This document shows, one piece after another, positions 1 through 9,378 of a stretch of DNA of 31,724 nt (positions are counted from its first letter, which is position 1; every line of letters starts with the position of its first letter). The stretch is from Pleurobrachia bachei (Eukaryota; Ctenophora; Tentaculata; Cydippida; Pleurobrachiidae). The stretch covers positions 10,618 to 42,341 of the forward strand of contig AVPN01000471.1 of NCBI GenBank assembly GCA_000695325.1, in the 5' to 3' direction. Under the pieces are notes generated by a model that worked only from the letters and a program-made list of their open reading frames with translations, searched no databases and was not told where the DNA came from. The translations under genes and the position numbers were made by a program.

Positions 1-2
1 CC

Positions 3-257
3 TCGGGCGTGAGTGATTTCTTTGGTGAGGAAGAACTGTCCCGTGGTGATACTGACATCTTTGGTCAGCTAGTGATGACTGCCCCTCCTGAATCTGTGAA
101 TGAGGGAACTGAGAATGATGATTCTGAATCGGGGTGTACTTGTAGGATGCATGTAAGGGAGTGTGAGGACGAGTTTAGGACGTACACTTATGAGAGTACT
201 AGCGGGAGCTCTTGTCAGGATCAATGTGATCTTTTAACTTGGCTGGAAAAGTGTTGA
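3..257 (+). CDS. C-terminal end of unrecognised acidic protein (5' partial)
   Basis: An open frame enters from the left edge and ends with TGA at 255-257. The visible 85 or so residues are rich in Glu, Asp, Ser and Thr, with several Cys residues (a CTC pair about halfway, then single Cys residues to the C-terminal Cys) and no obvious membrane segment or catalytic motif. The first ATG in view (position 9) is probably internal because the frame is open up to the window edge. No family is recognised. It could be the last exon of an upstream gene. An open reading frame in 255 bases is only moderate evidence, so the call rests on that and on the biased composition. Confidence 0.35.
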   Translation, partial: SGVSDFFGEEELSRGDTDIFGQLVMTAPPESVNEGTENDDSESGCTCRMHVRECEDEFRTYTYESTSGSSCQDQCDLLTWLEKC

Positions 258-597
258 TTATATTATACTTCTTTACTTTGGCAGTATACAATTGTTTCTG
301 TTTCTGTTTAGTTTGGTTTGGTTTGGTTTGGATCGCTGAGTCGTCCGGGAGCAATGCTATCATGTAGCAGCTGTGCGGTAGTAGAAGGGACTACTATGAC
401 TCCGTCGGCGTCTGGTCGGGTGTAATTGTGGGTCTGTCTGGAGACTTGTATTCAGAGCCGATGTCAGTCAGTCATTGTGCGTGTGGGGGCATTTACTCCA
501 CTCTCACGGTCGGATAGTCTTGGCTCAGCTGCACCTTGCAGAGTGCTACAGTTGGATTTGTATTTCTTGAGACAATTTTGACAAATTTCTCCTCCAG
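258..597 (+). other. Gap upstream of TCTP exon 2
   Basis: These 340 bases lie between the stop of the left-edge gene and the first recognisable TCTP exon. They hold a short TTTGG-repeat tract (about 308-332) and several ATGs. The first coding exon of TCTP, normally about ten residues beginning MIIY, should be here or further left, but I could not find a sequence encoding it. An ATG at about 461 followed by a possible GTGCGT donor is in the right phase but not convincing. Confidence 0.4.
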
Positions 598-3435
598 GCG
601 CTGATCACATCACCGATGCTTATCCCCACACCGTGGAACATGGCGGTGCCATCATGAAGTTCCCCTGCAAGGTAAATAACAAGTCTTCCTACAACTTACT
701 ATTCATCTCGAATGGGAAGATTATTGCGTTGCTATTAGTTTTAAAACACCAAAGTGACAGACATTACCAAAATTAAAATGTGGAGGAACACACGACTGTG
801 CGGGTGTACCATTAGTGTTGTGTTGGCACACGGAGAATAGGGGAGAGGGACACAGCAAGAGTGGCTTAACAATCCACCACTGCTGGTGACAGACTAATTT
901 TCATTCTGTAACACATCTCATTATCTGTGGAGAATTAGACCAAGGTGTCACATTCTGTAACACACCTCTCTCTTTCAGTGGGGAATGTTCTCCGACAACG
1001 AGGACATTGTTCTTGATGGAGAGAACCCCTCTGCAGAGGCCGATGACTGTGGTGGTTCTGATGAGACTCGAGTGAGGGCCATCAACCTTGTCCACATGAA
1101 CGGTCTTATGGAGTGTGATTTCATGACAAAGGGTGCCTTCAAGGTATTGTTTTACCTTCTTCATCTTTCTTCATCTCTCTCCCTCTCTCTATCCTTCTCT
1201 ATATCCTTCTCTCTATGCCCCTCTTTCTATCCCCTCTCTCTATCTTTCTTTAACATTTCTTATCCTTCTCATCCATCTACATTAGATGGATGGGGAAGGA
1301 TTGATTCCCATCTGTCACTAATCTCTATCCCCCACTCTTTCTCTTTGACTAAAAAAGTTTAAGTATCATCGCTGACTCAATTTCATCGCTGACTCCTTTT
1401 CTTCTAATCCCTCTCTATCTGTCACTAATCCCTATCCCCAATCCCCATGACTCTATCTTCCCCTCCCTTTTCTCAATTTTAACTCAATTTCATCACTAAA
1501 TCTTTTCACGAACTATAATAATAATAATTTCAGGAGTGGATTAAGGAGGGTCGTGCTGAGATGGAGGCCTACCTGAAAAAAGACATCCAGGTTGCCAACG
1601 AGTACACCGTAAGTTATATATGTTCCAAGTTTAGGGACCAATCAGAAGTCGTTATTTAGGTCACGTGACTGGTTATCAGCCAATCAGGTACCGGTATTTC
1701 CTAATTCGGTCGGTTCCTTGCAGCAAGTTTAGGGAAACATTCCTAATTATTTCAATTTCCAATCTACCCTTCTTCCATCTTGTAACCCTAATTATCTCAC
1801 CCCTATCTTAGTTATCTTACCCTGTCTCCCTCCCCCTTAGAAAAAGTCCCCAGAAGACATTGAAGCCGAGATTGAGACCACAGTGAAAGCCTGGAGGAAG
1901 GGTATTCAGGAGTGGGCCGGTATGGTACTGAAAAACTGGAAGAACGTCATGGTCTTCTTCGTAAGTTTTATTTTCTACATTCTCACTTTTTCTCTTGTGT
2001 TCTATTGCACAGCTCGACCCCCTTTTCGCGAGAAAATGTATAAACTAAAGGGAGGGTTATAACATAACATATGTTTTAACGCTCCTCGGAGAGAGAGGGT
2101 CGGAAAAAGCAACTGTCTCTAGGGTAGTTCTTTTAGTAAGCGGACTCTAGTGTTAAAATCACGAAAGGCAAACTCGAGATTTCGGCCGTCTGGCCGGAAA
2201 TGAGAGTTTGCTGTGCCTCTATAGTTATTAACTTATTAAGTTAGGGAGGGCTATTTTGCCAAATCGGACTTAAAATTGAATAATGAATTTAGTTTGCAGC
2301 TGATGTGGCTCCTAATATGTTACTTAACCAGTAAATAAAAATATTGGAGCCATATCATTGGCCAATTACGTTGGCACGGGTTATGCCCATATATGGGCAT
2401 ATTCATTTCAAAAAGTGTGTTTTAGGGCGTTATTTCGAACAAAATACACATATTAATCGTCTCATGACAACTCCTACAACTGCTACTTTCAGTTTTAACC
2501 GTTAGAACTCCACTTTATGAAAATTATTTACTTTTTTTCTCTCTTTTTTCTCGATAATTTCACTAACATGCAGTATTATGGGGACGAATTTGAAGTTTTT
2601 GAGTTTTTTTTGGCGGAAACCAAATTCCGGTTGTAACCGACTAATTTTGACCCACTGAACACGATCCCGTTCATGAAAAAGTTCTACAAATTGAGGAACA
2701 TGTTCAAAATGAACATTTTTCATCAAAAATGAACATTTTTAGGTCAAAAATGAACTTTCACATATCGTTATGATACACATCAGTTCCTGTCAGTTTTCGA
2801 GGATCCTGACCATAAAAATTTGATATCAATAACATGCCAAAAACTGGTGAAACCACACATTTTTTTCCTTATTTTGCTAATTTTCGGTAAAAAGTAAACT
2901 TTTTAAATCGCGAGGCCAACGTAACTGACAAACACTATCCCAAATCTGCATGATTGATGTGATAGAGAATTGTCCATAGTTTCACATCAGCTGCGTACAA
3001 AATGGCTTAGTCGAAACAATTTTCACTTAGCCGGTAGCCCTGGCTATACTCATTTAGATGTGCTAGGGCTGTTATTTGGGTTCGAGGTTGGGGGTTAGGG
3101 TAAAGATTAGGGTTAGATATATAGAGTCTACCTTGGGATTAGATATAGAGTCCGTTAGCACTAGAGTCCGCCTACCAGTTCTTTTCACTTTCGAAATGTG
3201 ATGAAGATTATGTAAATTCGTATACCTGCTAGGTCTGTTATACCTAGTTGAAAGTCTTTCCTATTACTGCCCACAAATGTAATGGTAAAGGGAGGGTTAG
3301 AAGTGAGAAAATAACAATCTCCCCTCGCAGGACAAGAACATGGATTGTGACGGTGCCAAAGCCATTTACATTGGAGACGAAGAGGGAGACAACATGTACT
3401 TTGTCAAGTGCCTATACCGAGAGGATAAACAGTAA
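598..3435 (+). CDS. TPT1: Translationally controlled tumour protein (TCTP), first exon missing
   Basis: Five exons join in frame with GT-AG boundaries: 598-671, 979-1143, 1534-1608, 1841-1960 and 3331-3435 (TAA). They give 178 residues, close to the usual 172 once a short exon 1 is allowed for. Recognisable blocks follow the family order: TDAY near the start, ENPSAEADD (the TCTP signature region), then INLVHMNGLMECDFMTKGAFK, the helical hairpin, and NWKNVMVFFDKNMDCDG, matching the family's NFKNYQFFIGENMNPDG. TCTP is an abundant cytosolic Ca-binding, growth-related protein with a GEF-like fold. The sequence is strongly diverged from vertebrate TCTP and its tail ends YREDKQ. The start codon exon was not found, so the entry is 5' partial. 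Intron 3 (1144-1533) is CT-rich. Intron 5 is long (1370 bp) and repeat-bearing. Confidence 0.85.
1636..1702. repeat. Dispersed CCAAT / CACGTG repeat, copy 1
   Basis: This lies in TCTP intron 4. It has two direct CCAATCAG motifs flanking TTATTTAGGTCACGTGACTGG, followed by an ACC-GTATTTC tail. Close relatives are at 20649-20695 and 31211-31277. Confidence 0.7.
1961..3330 (+). other. Long TCTP intron 5
   Basis: These 1370 intronic bases have no supported gene. They contain a perfect 20-bp palindrome at 2382-2401, a short array of AAAATGAACATTTTT units around 2697-2757, and a stretch at 3090-3165 with degenerate TTAGGG-like and TTAGATATAGAGTC repeats. Open frames here lack coding character. Confidence 0.6.
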
Positions 3436-3892
3436 AATGTGGATTCCTTTTTCTTAGGTAAACTGCGAAAAACTAACATTTCACAGCATTCATCACAAAC
3501 TTTGTGAATTGTGGAATGTGGGCCAATTCTCAAAATATAATTTAGTCCCCAACACGCCTCACACTGTGGGGAATTTGTTTTGTCCACAGATAGGGACAAT
3601 CTGGCTGTGTAACCAAACCCACATTGCTACTTCCTCCCCCACAGCCACACACCCTACACACAACACTCCCTTCCCATCTCCACCGTGTGTCTGTGAGCTG
3701 GCGGGGTGACCCAACGTGACGCGCGATAATCTCTTGTTTGTACAAAGTGCGCAACTGCTTCAAATACCCCACCCTGTTTAGACGACGAGCTTGGCTTGTC
3801 GTCAAGTTTCCGTGATTTCACACAGAAATCCTGTGATTTTCATGATTTAACACTGAGATTCCGTGATTTAACACTCTCCTTTTTCTCTCTAG
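3436..3892. other. TCTP 3' flank
   Basis: Nothing coding is supported. There is a hairpin (GACGACGAGC / GCTTGTCGTC, about 3780-3802) followed by three imperfect CCGTGATTTAACACT-like repeats (about 3809-3874). The frames open here on both strands overlap each other and look like chance. Confidence 0.4.
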
Positions 3893-4000
3893 GTGTGTTG
3901 CTGCCCCGAAGATTTGTCATATATGAGTGGAGATAGTGGTGAACAATACAAACTGGCCTCGATATCTCAAAAGAGACTCAACAAGATAAAATGGGGATGA
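3893..4000 (+). CDS. Possible terminal exon, unassigned
   Basis: A good acceptor (TTTTTCTCTCTAG) at 3882-3892 is followed by 35 codons without interruption and a TGA at 3998-4000. The peptide runs from VCCCPEDLSY to LNKIKWG. A T-rich, then AT-rich 3' flank follows. It is in phase 0, but I found no matching upstream exon. TCTP already has a natural end at 3435, so this may be an alternative TCTP 3' exon or the end of an undetected small gene. It could be chance. Confidence 0.22.
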   Translation: MCCCPEDLSYMSGDSGEQYKLASISQKRLNKIKWG

Positions 4001-4181
4001 TTTTTTGATGTTTTTAATTCCTTTTCATTACTTTGAAAGTAAAAAACGATCTTGTTTTCAATTTAATCTGACCTGCAGAAAATGAAAATAGAGAAAACAT
4101 AAAGAAATCATGAAAAACCAACTAAACAGAATTAAATACACTCACAAACAGTCCCCAATTAATTCACAAACAACTGCGTTA

Positions 4182-4202
4182 ACACACACACACACACACA
4201 CA
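4182..4202. repeat. (CA)n microsatellite
   Basis: An uninterrupted AC dinucleotide run sits just past the 3' end of VPS15. It is a simple repeat with no further function apparent. Confidence 0.9.
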
Positions 4203-4316
4203 TTGAGCAAGCTCAAATTAGCCAATTTTCTCCGTTTGGGACAACAACTCATTAACTTATTAACCCATAGACTTAGAGAGAGAGTCTGAAAGTCACTAAA
4301 AATCACCAACATGGTC

Positions 4317-6109
4317 CTACTTCCAGATTTTCATAATACCGCCCATATCCACACTAACTAGACACGGCTGGGTGGTTTTAACAAACGCCAAATCTGTCAC
4401 AGCATGATGGTGTGCAGGGGAGGGCTGGGAAAGTCCCTTGTTTTCGGTGTAACTCATTGCTATGTCCTCTTCTGCTTGGATTATTTCTACGTCTCGTATT
4501 ATGGATTTCCGGTAAACCTGGGAGGAATTGTTGAGTAAGGGGTACTCAACAAACGTGGAAGAGAGTTCTTTAAAATGGTCTACGATTTTCAGCCGAAAAT
4601 GGGAAAAACAGGCACATTTCACTTGATCTGCCTCTAAAAAACGTCTCACCTGTCGGCCGATTATCTCCCGGGGCCCAGATAACACTGAACTATCCGATTC
4701 GTGCCGGGTGTTCCATAATCGTACACAATAATCCGCACCACCCGTTACTAGAATATCCGGGCTCAGCGGTAACACAGAGCGAACCCTGGGGGAAATAGGT
4801 GTCAGCGGTGGTGTGGATCAGTCAAATCGGACCCATGGGACTCGGAAGAAGGGTCGACCCTGTACTGGCAACCTGGGGCTGGGATGGACTGAAAATCCAG
4901 AATTCAGAGACAAAAGATAGAATTCTGTTGCGCGGCGTAAAATGCAACTGCTGACACTTAGCGCGACGCAACTTTCTACAGCTGAATTGAGGCTTGAGCG
5001 AGGTAGACCCGGTCGAGAGCAAGTGAGTGGGTTAACACCGGCTGTGTGAAAAACTGTGAGCCAACCGGCTACTTGCCTTGGTCGACCCTGTTTCATGGAG
5101 GAGGGTTAGAACATAACTACTTGATTTGTTCAAACCCTTTTTCAAGGATGTAGAGAGGGAAGTGGTGGAGCAAGGCAAGCTGTGCCCGATAATTAATACT
5201 CAACCAACATTACCTTTCAGTTTGTGTGATTCATAATTACCCAGAATTTGGTTGATAAACATACCCGGAATTAGGTTGATCAGCAGGGGTAGTTAACTCT
5301 GTGGTTGCAGGCCCATACCAGAAGGCCCTCTCTTTACACCCACTCTCCATGTTCCAGGTACCTACCTGAAATTCGATCATTGAATTTAGTCTTGGTTCGA
5401 CTTAGTTAGTTAGTTAGACAGGTCATAAGTCGCTCAATTGATGATGGTGGGGAATTGTTTGTTAGTTAACTCCTACCAATCACAGTTCACAAAACTAAAT
5501 CTGTAATCTAGTCGGACCCCGATTTACCGGGCAAAATTCTTTTTCCCCGAGCATCTCGGTAAATCCGACTATGATCCTACCTCGTTATATCCCTTTATCC
5601 CAACGTTAATCGTACTGCTACAAGCCAGCGAAGGAGAGAGACATGTTATAGGTTCGGTGCGATCCGACTGCCAAGATGTGATTGGTAGACGAAATCGGAG
5701 GTCCCAGCACGTCAACCAGCCATGCCTGAATGATAAGTCATTGTTAGATGTGAGATGTTCCTGAGCCTTGTTCCATCTCTGATACAAACAACCTCTCTGA
5801 CCAGTTCTGACCCCAGTTTTAGGGCTCGTTTAGCCCCAACTCGACCTAGCTCACTCCCTACATAATATTTCAATAGCCCCCATATCTACCTATTAAAAAA
5901 GAGTAAGAGAGAAAACGAGAGGGCAGCTAAGACATCTTGTTCTTACCTTGTTCCGAGACAGATCCAATGCTCGTTCCTATCAGTACACATGGCACTAACA
6001 GGTCCGTATTGAGGTTTATTACTCAGCTTGAAAACGAATGATCCACACCTCATATCAACACAGACTATATTCCCGTTGCTTGTACCAACAACTAGATTCT
6101 GTTGGTCTC
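4317..6109 (-). CDS. PIK3R4: VPS15/PIK3R4 C-terminal WD40 exons (only true 3' end)
   Basis: Read leftward, the exons are 6109-5947, 5725-5581, 5365-5265 and 4785-4317, with TAG at 4317-4319. They encode the end of the VPS15 WD40 propeller: CWDLRFRLPIT and GYNEVGTWNMESG, then LVTGGADYCVRLWNTRH and VYRKSIIRDVEIIQ. The last repeat ends MKIWK, matching the human ending VKVWK. VPS15 is the pseudokinase-like scaffold of the VPS34 PI3-kinase complexes in autophagy and endosomal sorting. The last exon may be split by a 105-nt in-frame intron (4545-4649, donor GTGAGA), since removing it improves the match to the family. The alternative is a 35-residue insertion. This is the only copy with a stop, so any complete VPS15 transcript must end here. 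Confidence 0.88.
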
Positions 6110-6208
6110 CTATCGGGGGAGGAGTTGGTTACTATAATGGGGGCAAGGATGGTGGGGAGAGTTGGTTACTATCGGGACAGGGATGGAGGGGAGGAGTTGG
6201 TTACTATG
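4643..6208. repeat. 1574-bp tandem duplication, unit 1
   Basis: This segment repeats at 6217-7782 with only a handful of substitutions (offset exactly 1574 through most of its length). It carries the VPS15 exons 4650-4785, 5265-5365, 5581-5725 and 5947-6109 and their introns. The right breakpoint falls inside a GTTGGTTACTAT minisatellite. Confidence 0.93.
6110..6207. repeat. Intronic minisatellite next to a VPS15 acceptor
   Basis: There are three units of about 30-37 bp built on GGAGGAGTTGGTTACTAT and GGGACAGGGATGG. On the gene's strand each carries CCCGATAG- or TATAG-like sequence similar to the real acceptor at 6110. It recurs at 7684-7782 and, shortened, at 11521-11610. Confidence 0.75.
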
Positions 6209-6216
6209 TGTACAAC

Positions 6217-7782
6217 GTCTCACCTGTCTGCCGATTATCTCCCGTGGCCCAGATAACACTGAACTGTCTGATTCGTGCCGTGTGTTCCATAATCGTACAC
6301 AATAATCCGCACCACCCGTTACTAGAATATCCGGGCTCAGCGGTAACACAGAGCGAACCCTGGGGGAAATAGGTGTCAGCGGTGGTGTGGATCAGTCAAA
6401 TCGGACCCATGGGACTCGGAAGAAGGGTCGACCCTGTACTGGCAACCTGGGGCTGGGATGGACTGAAAATCCAGAATTCAGAGACAAAAGATAGAATTCT
6501 GTTGCGCGGCGTAAAATGCAACTGCTGACACTTAGCGCGACGCAACTTTCTACAGCTGAATTGAGGCTTGAGCGAGGTAGACCCGGTCGAGAGCAAGTGA
6601 GTGGGTTAACACCGGCTGTGTGAAAAACTGTGAGCCAACCGGCTACTTGCCTTGGTCGACCCTGTTTCATGGAGGAGGGTTAGAACATAACAACTTGATT
6701 TGTTCAAACCCTTTTTCAAGGATGTAGAGAGGGAAGTGGTGGAGCAAGGCAAGCTGTGCCCCATAATTAATACTCAACCAACATTACCTTTCAGTTTGTG
6801 TGATTCATAATTACCCAGAATTTGGTTGATAAACATACCCGGAATTAGGTTGATCAGCAGGGGTAGTTAACTCTGTGGTTGCAGGCCCATACCAGAAGGC
6901 CCTCTCCTTACACCCACTCTCCATGTTCCAGGTACCTACCTGAAATTCGATCATTGACTTTAGTCTTGGTTAGACTTAGTTAGTTAGTTAGACAGGTCAT
7001 AAGTCTCTCAATTGATGATGGTGGGGAATTGTTTGTTAGTTAACTCCTACCAATCACAGTTCACAAAACTAAATCTGTAATCTAGTCGGACCCCGATTTA
7101 CCGGGCAAAATTCTTTTTCCCCGAGCATCTCGGTAAATCCGACTATGATCCTACCTCGTTATATCCCTTTATCCCAACGTTAATCGTACTGCTACAAGCC
7201 AGCGAAGGAGAGAGACATGTTATAGGTTCGGTGCGATCCGACTGCCAAGATGTGATTGGTAGACGAAATCGGAGGTCCCAGCACGTCAACCAGCCATGCC
7301 TGAATGATAAGTCATTGTTAGATGTGAGATGTTCCTGAGCCTTGTTCCATCTCTGATACAAACAACCTCTCTGACCAGTTCTGACCCCAGTTTTAGGGCT
7401 CGTTTAGCCCCAACTCGACCTAGCTCACTCCCTACATAATATTTCAATAGCCCCCATATCTACCTATTAAAAAAGAGTAAGAGAGAAAACGAGAGGGCAG
7501 CTAAGACATCTTGTTCTTACCTTGTTCCGAGACAGATCCAATGCTCGTTCCTATCAGTACACATGGCACTAACAGGTCCGTATTGAGGTTTATTACTCAG
7601 CTTGAAAACGAATGATCCACACCTCATATCAACACAGACTATATTCCCGTTGCTTGTACCAACAACTAGATTCTGTTGGTCTCCTATCGGGGGAGGAGTT
7701 GGTTACTATAATGGGGGCAAGGATGGTGGGGAGAGTTGGTTACTATCGGGACAGGGATGGAGGGGAGGAGTTGGTTACTATC
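6217..7782. repeat. 1574-bp tandem duplication, unit 2
   Basis: This is the near-identical second unit. One visible coding difference, AAA to AAG in the exon at 6839-6939, is synonymous. The left junction (around 6209-6217) puts the start of the last VPS15 WD exon against the intronic minisatellite, so this unit has no true gene end. Confidence 0.93.
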
Positions 7783-8512
7783 GGGCCCTGGGAATTCATT
7801 GGCGTAAACCTAAATATAGATCGAAATCTGTAAACGATAAGCAGTTGGTAGTTTATTAATTAGTAATGATAACCAGTTGGTGCCTTACTGATCATCAATT
7901 AATCAACTAAATATTTAACAGTAATTGTTACTAATTACCCGATCCTAATGTATCCATATCCACAACGACATCCCCACTCTCTATATCCAGGGTTTGAGCA
8001 GCACACACTTTCAGTTCTTTAACCCCTACCTCGTGCAAGTTGCCCTCTCTTGTCACAACTGCTACTTTGTCACCTAGGAAAAGAGTGTTTTCATGACATA
8101 AGGAGTGACACCTAGAAAATAATAGAGGGTGTTTTCGGGACAGTCAAAACACACTTAGCCGCTTTGAGAAAAACTGGGTCAAGCAAGGGTCATTGTGGAT
8201 AGCTGGTACTTTCATGTGTAACTCCGAAAGATGGAGTATTATACACCAAGAAATTTCCAAAAAAGGGTAAGTATAATCCCGCACAGAGCTGCGAAAAACC
8301 AAACATTTTAAATCACCTTTATCATAGAAAGCAAGTCCCTTGATAGGTTGGCCTGGCCGGGAGTAAGTCTGCCTACTAGAAATTACAATATTCCGGCTAT
8401 CAAACTTCTTGGTATTCCAAATCTTGACGTTCCCGTCCTCAGATGCAGTGGCCAGGATGGAGTGGATGGTTGATACTTTTACATGGTTTATTGCTGCCTT
8501 GTGCTCGTTCAT

Positions 8513-8635
8513 CTGGGGTGGGGGATTGGGGTGTCATCTGGGTGTCACTGCATCTAGGGGGATTGGGGTGTTTAGGGGTCATCTGGGGTGGGGGATTGGG
8601 GTGTTTATGTGTCACTGCATCTAGGAAGGGGGGAT
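8513..8635. repeat. G-rich minisatellite at WD exon acceptor
   Basis: Units of ATCTGGGGTGGGGGATTGGG plus GTGTC occur with variants. On the transcribed strand each unit reads CCCCACCCCAGATGA, the same as the genuine acceptor and first codon of the exon starting at 8512. Shorter CCTAGATGCAGTG units alternate with them. A diverged counterpart is at 12252-12433. Confidence 0.8.
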
Positions 8636-9280
8636 AAACTGCCAATAATTGTATTCAGGAGTCATCTGGGAGGGAATTATAACGTTCCTCCAACTCACAG
8701 TGTAGTACTAAAACTTCTAGATTTGAACTAAAGAATTTTACCGGTCAGCGGTTAAGAAACTTGGTCAAGTACCCGGTGGGGGAATTAATTAATAAGTTTA
8801 GCTACCTGACAGACTAGAATACCCTTGGGTTGCCAAGCAGCAGGTGGTGCTCCCACCCCCTTTCGTTCTTCCCTCCTGCTCGCAAAATACTCAGTCTTCT
8901 TTCTATTTAACAGTTCTGAAAGACGTTTGTTAATGATAACTTTCTTGAATTTCATATTTTGAATAAAGTTAAACACCTTTTTATTGTTACTTAATATCAA
9001 AGAGTTGTTACACTTACTAGTCAGATTGTCATCTCTCTGGTTACTATCCCAATCCCAACCCCTCTCCTCTCCTCCTCCATCTTTAGCAACATCAAAACTC
9101 TTAGTAGAGTCAGACAAACTGGGCGATGAGGGGGTTTGTGGTTGTGCATTATCAGCATCCAGGTAGTCAAGACGCTTGATCTTGGTTTCATCGACAACCA
9201 GGCCAGGATTGTCTTCATATGTTCCACTGCTACTGGGTGATAACTTCTGGATGTAACCTGTGTGTGGGTGTTGTTAGTGT

Positions 9281-9378
9281 GGTTTGGTTTGGTTTGTGGT
9301 TTGGTTTGTGGTTTGGTTTGGTTTGGTTTGTGGTTTGGTTTGGTTTGGTTTGGATAGGTTTGGTTTGGTTTTGTTTAG
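9281..9378. repeat. (TTTGG)n tract in VPS15 intron
   Basis: A run of GGTTT/TTTGG units with GTGG interruptions lies in the intron between the HEAT and linker exons. The other copy (12993-13030) is much shorter, so length differs between the duplicates. Confidence 0.85.

Noticed and set aside
985-1362. 125-codon + frame beginning MFSDNEDIVL
   Set aside because: Only the part up to 1143 is coding (TCTP exon 3). The rest is a CT-rich intron read as Ser/Leu/Phe.
3090-3165. TTAGGG-like telomeric repeat
   Set aside because: Only a few degenerate units inside a TCTP intron, mixed with other short repeats; not a telomere tract.
4818-5096. 92-codon open frame on the - strand, identical at 6392-6670
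   Set aside because: The identity comes from the 1574-bp duplication and is no sign of selection. It lies inside a VPS15 intron, in repeat-like sequence, with no family resemblance.
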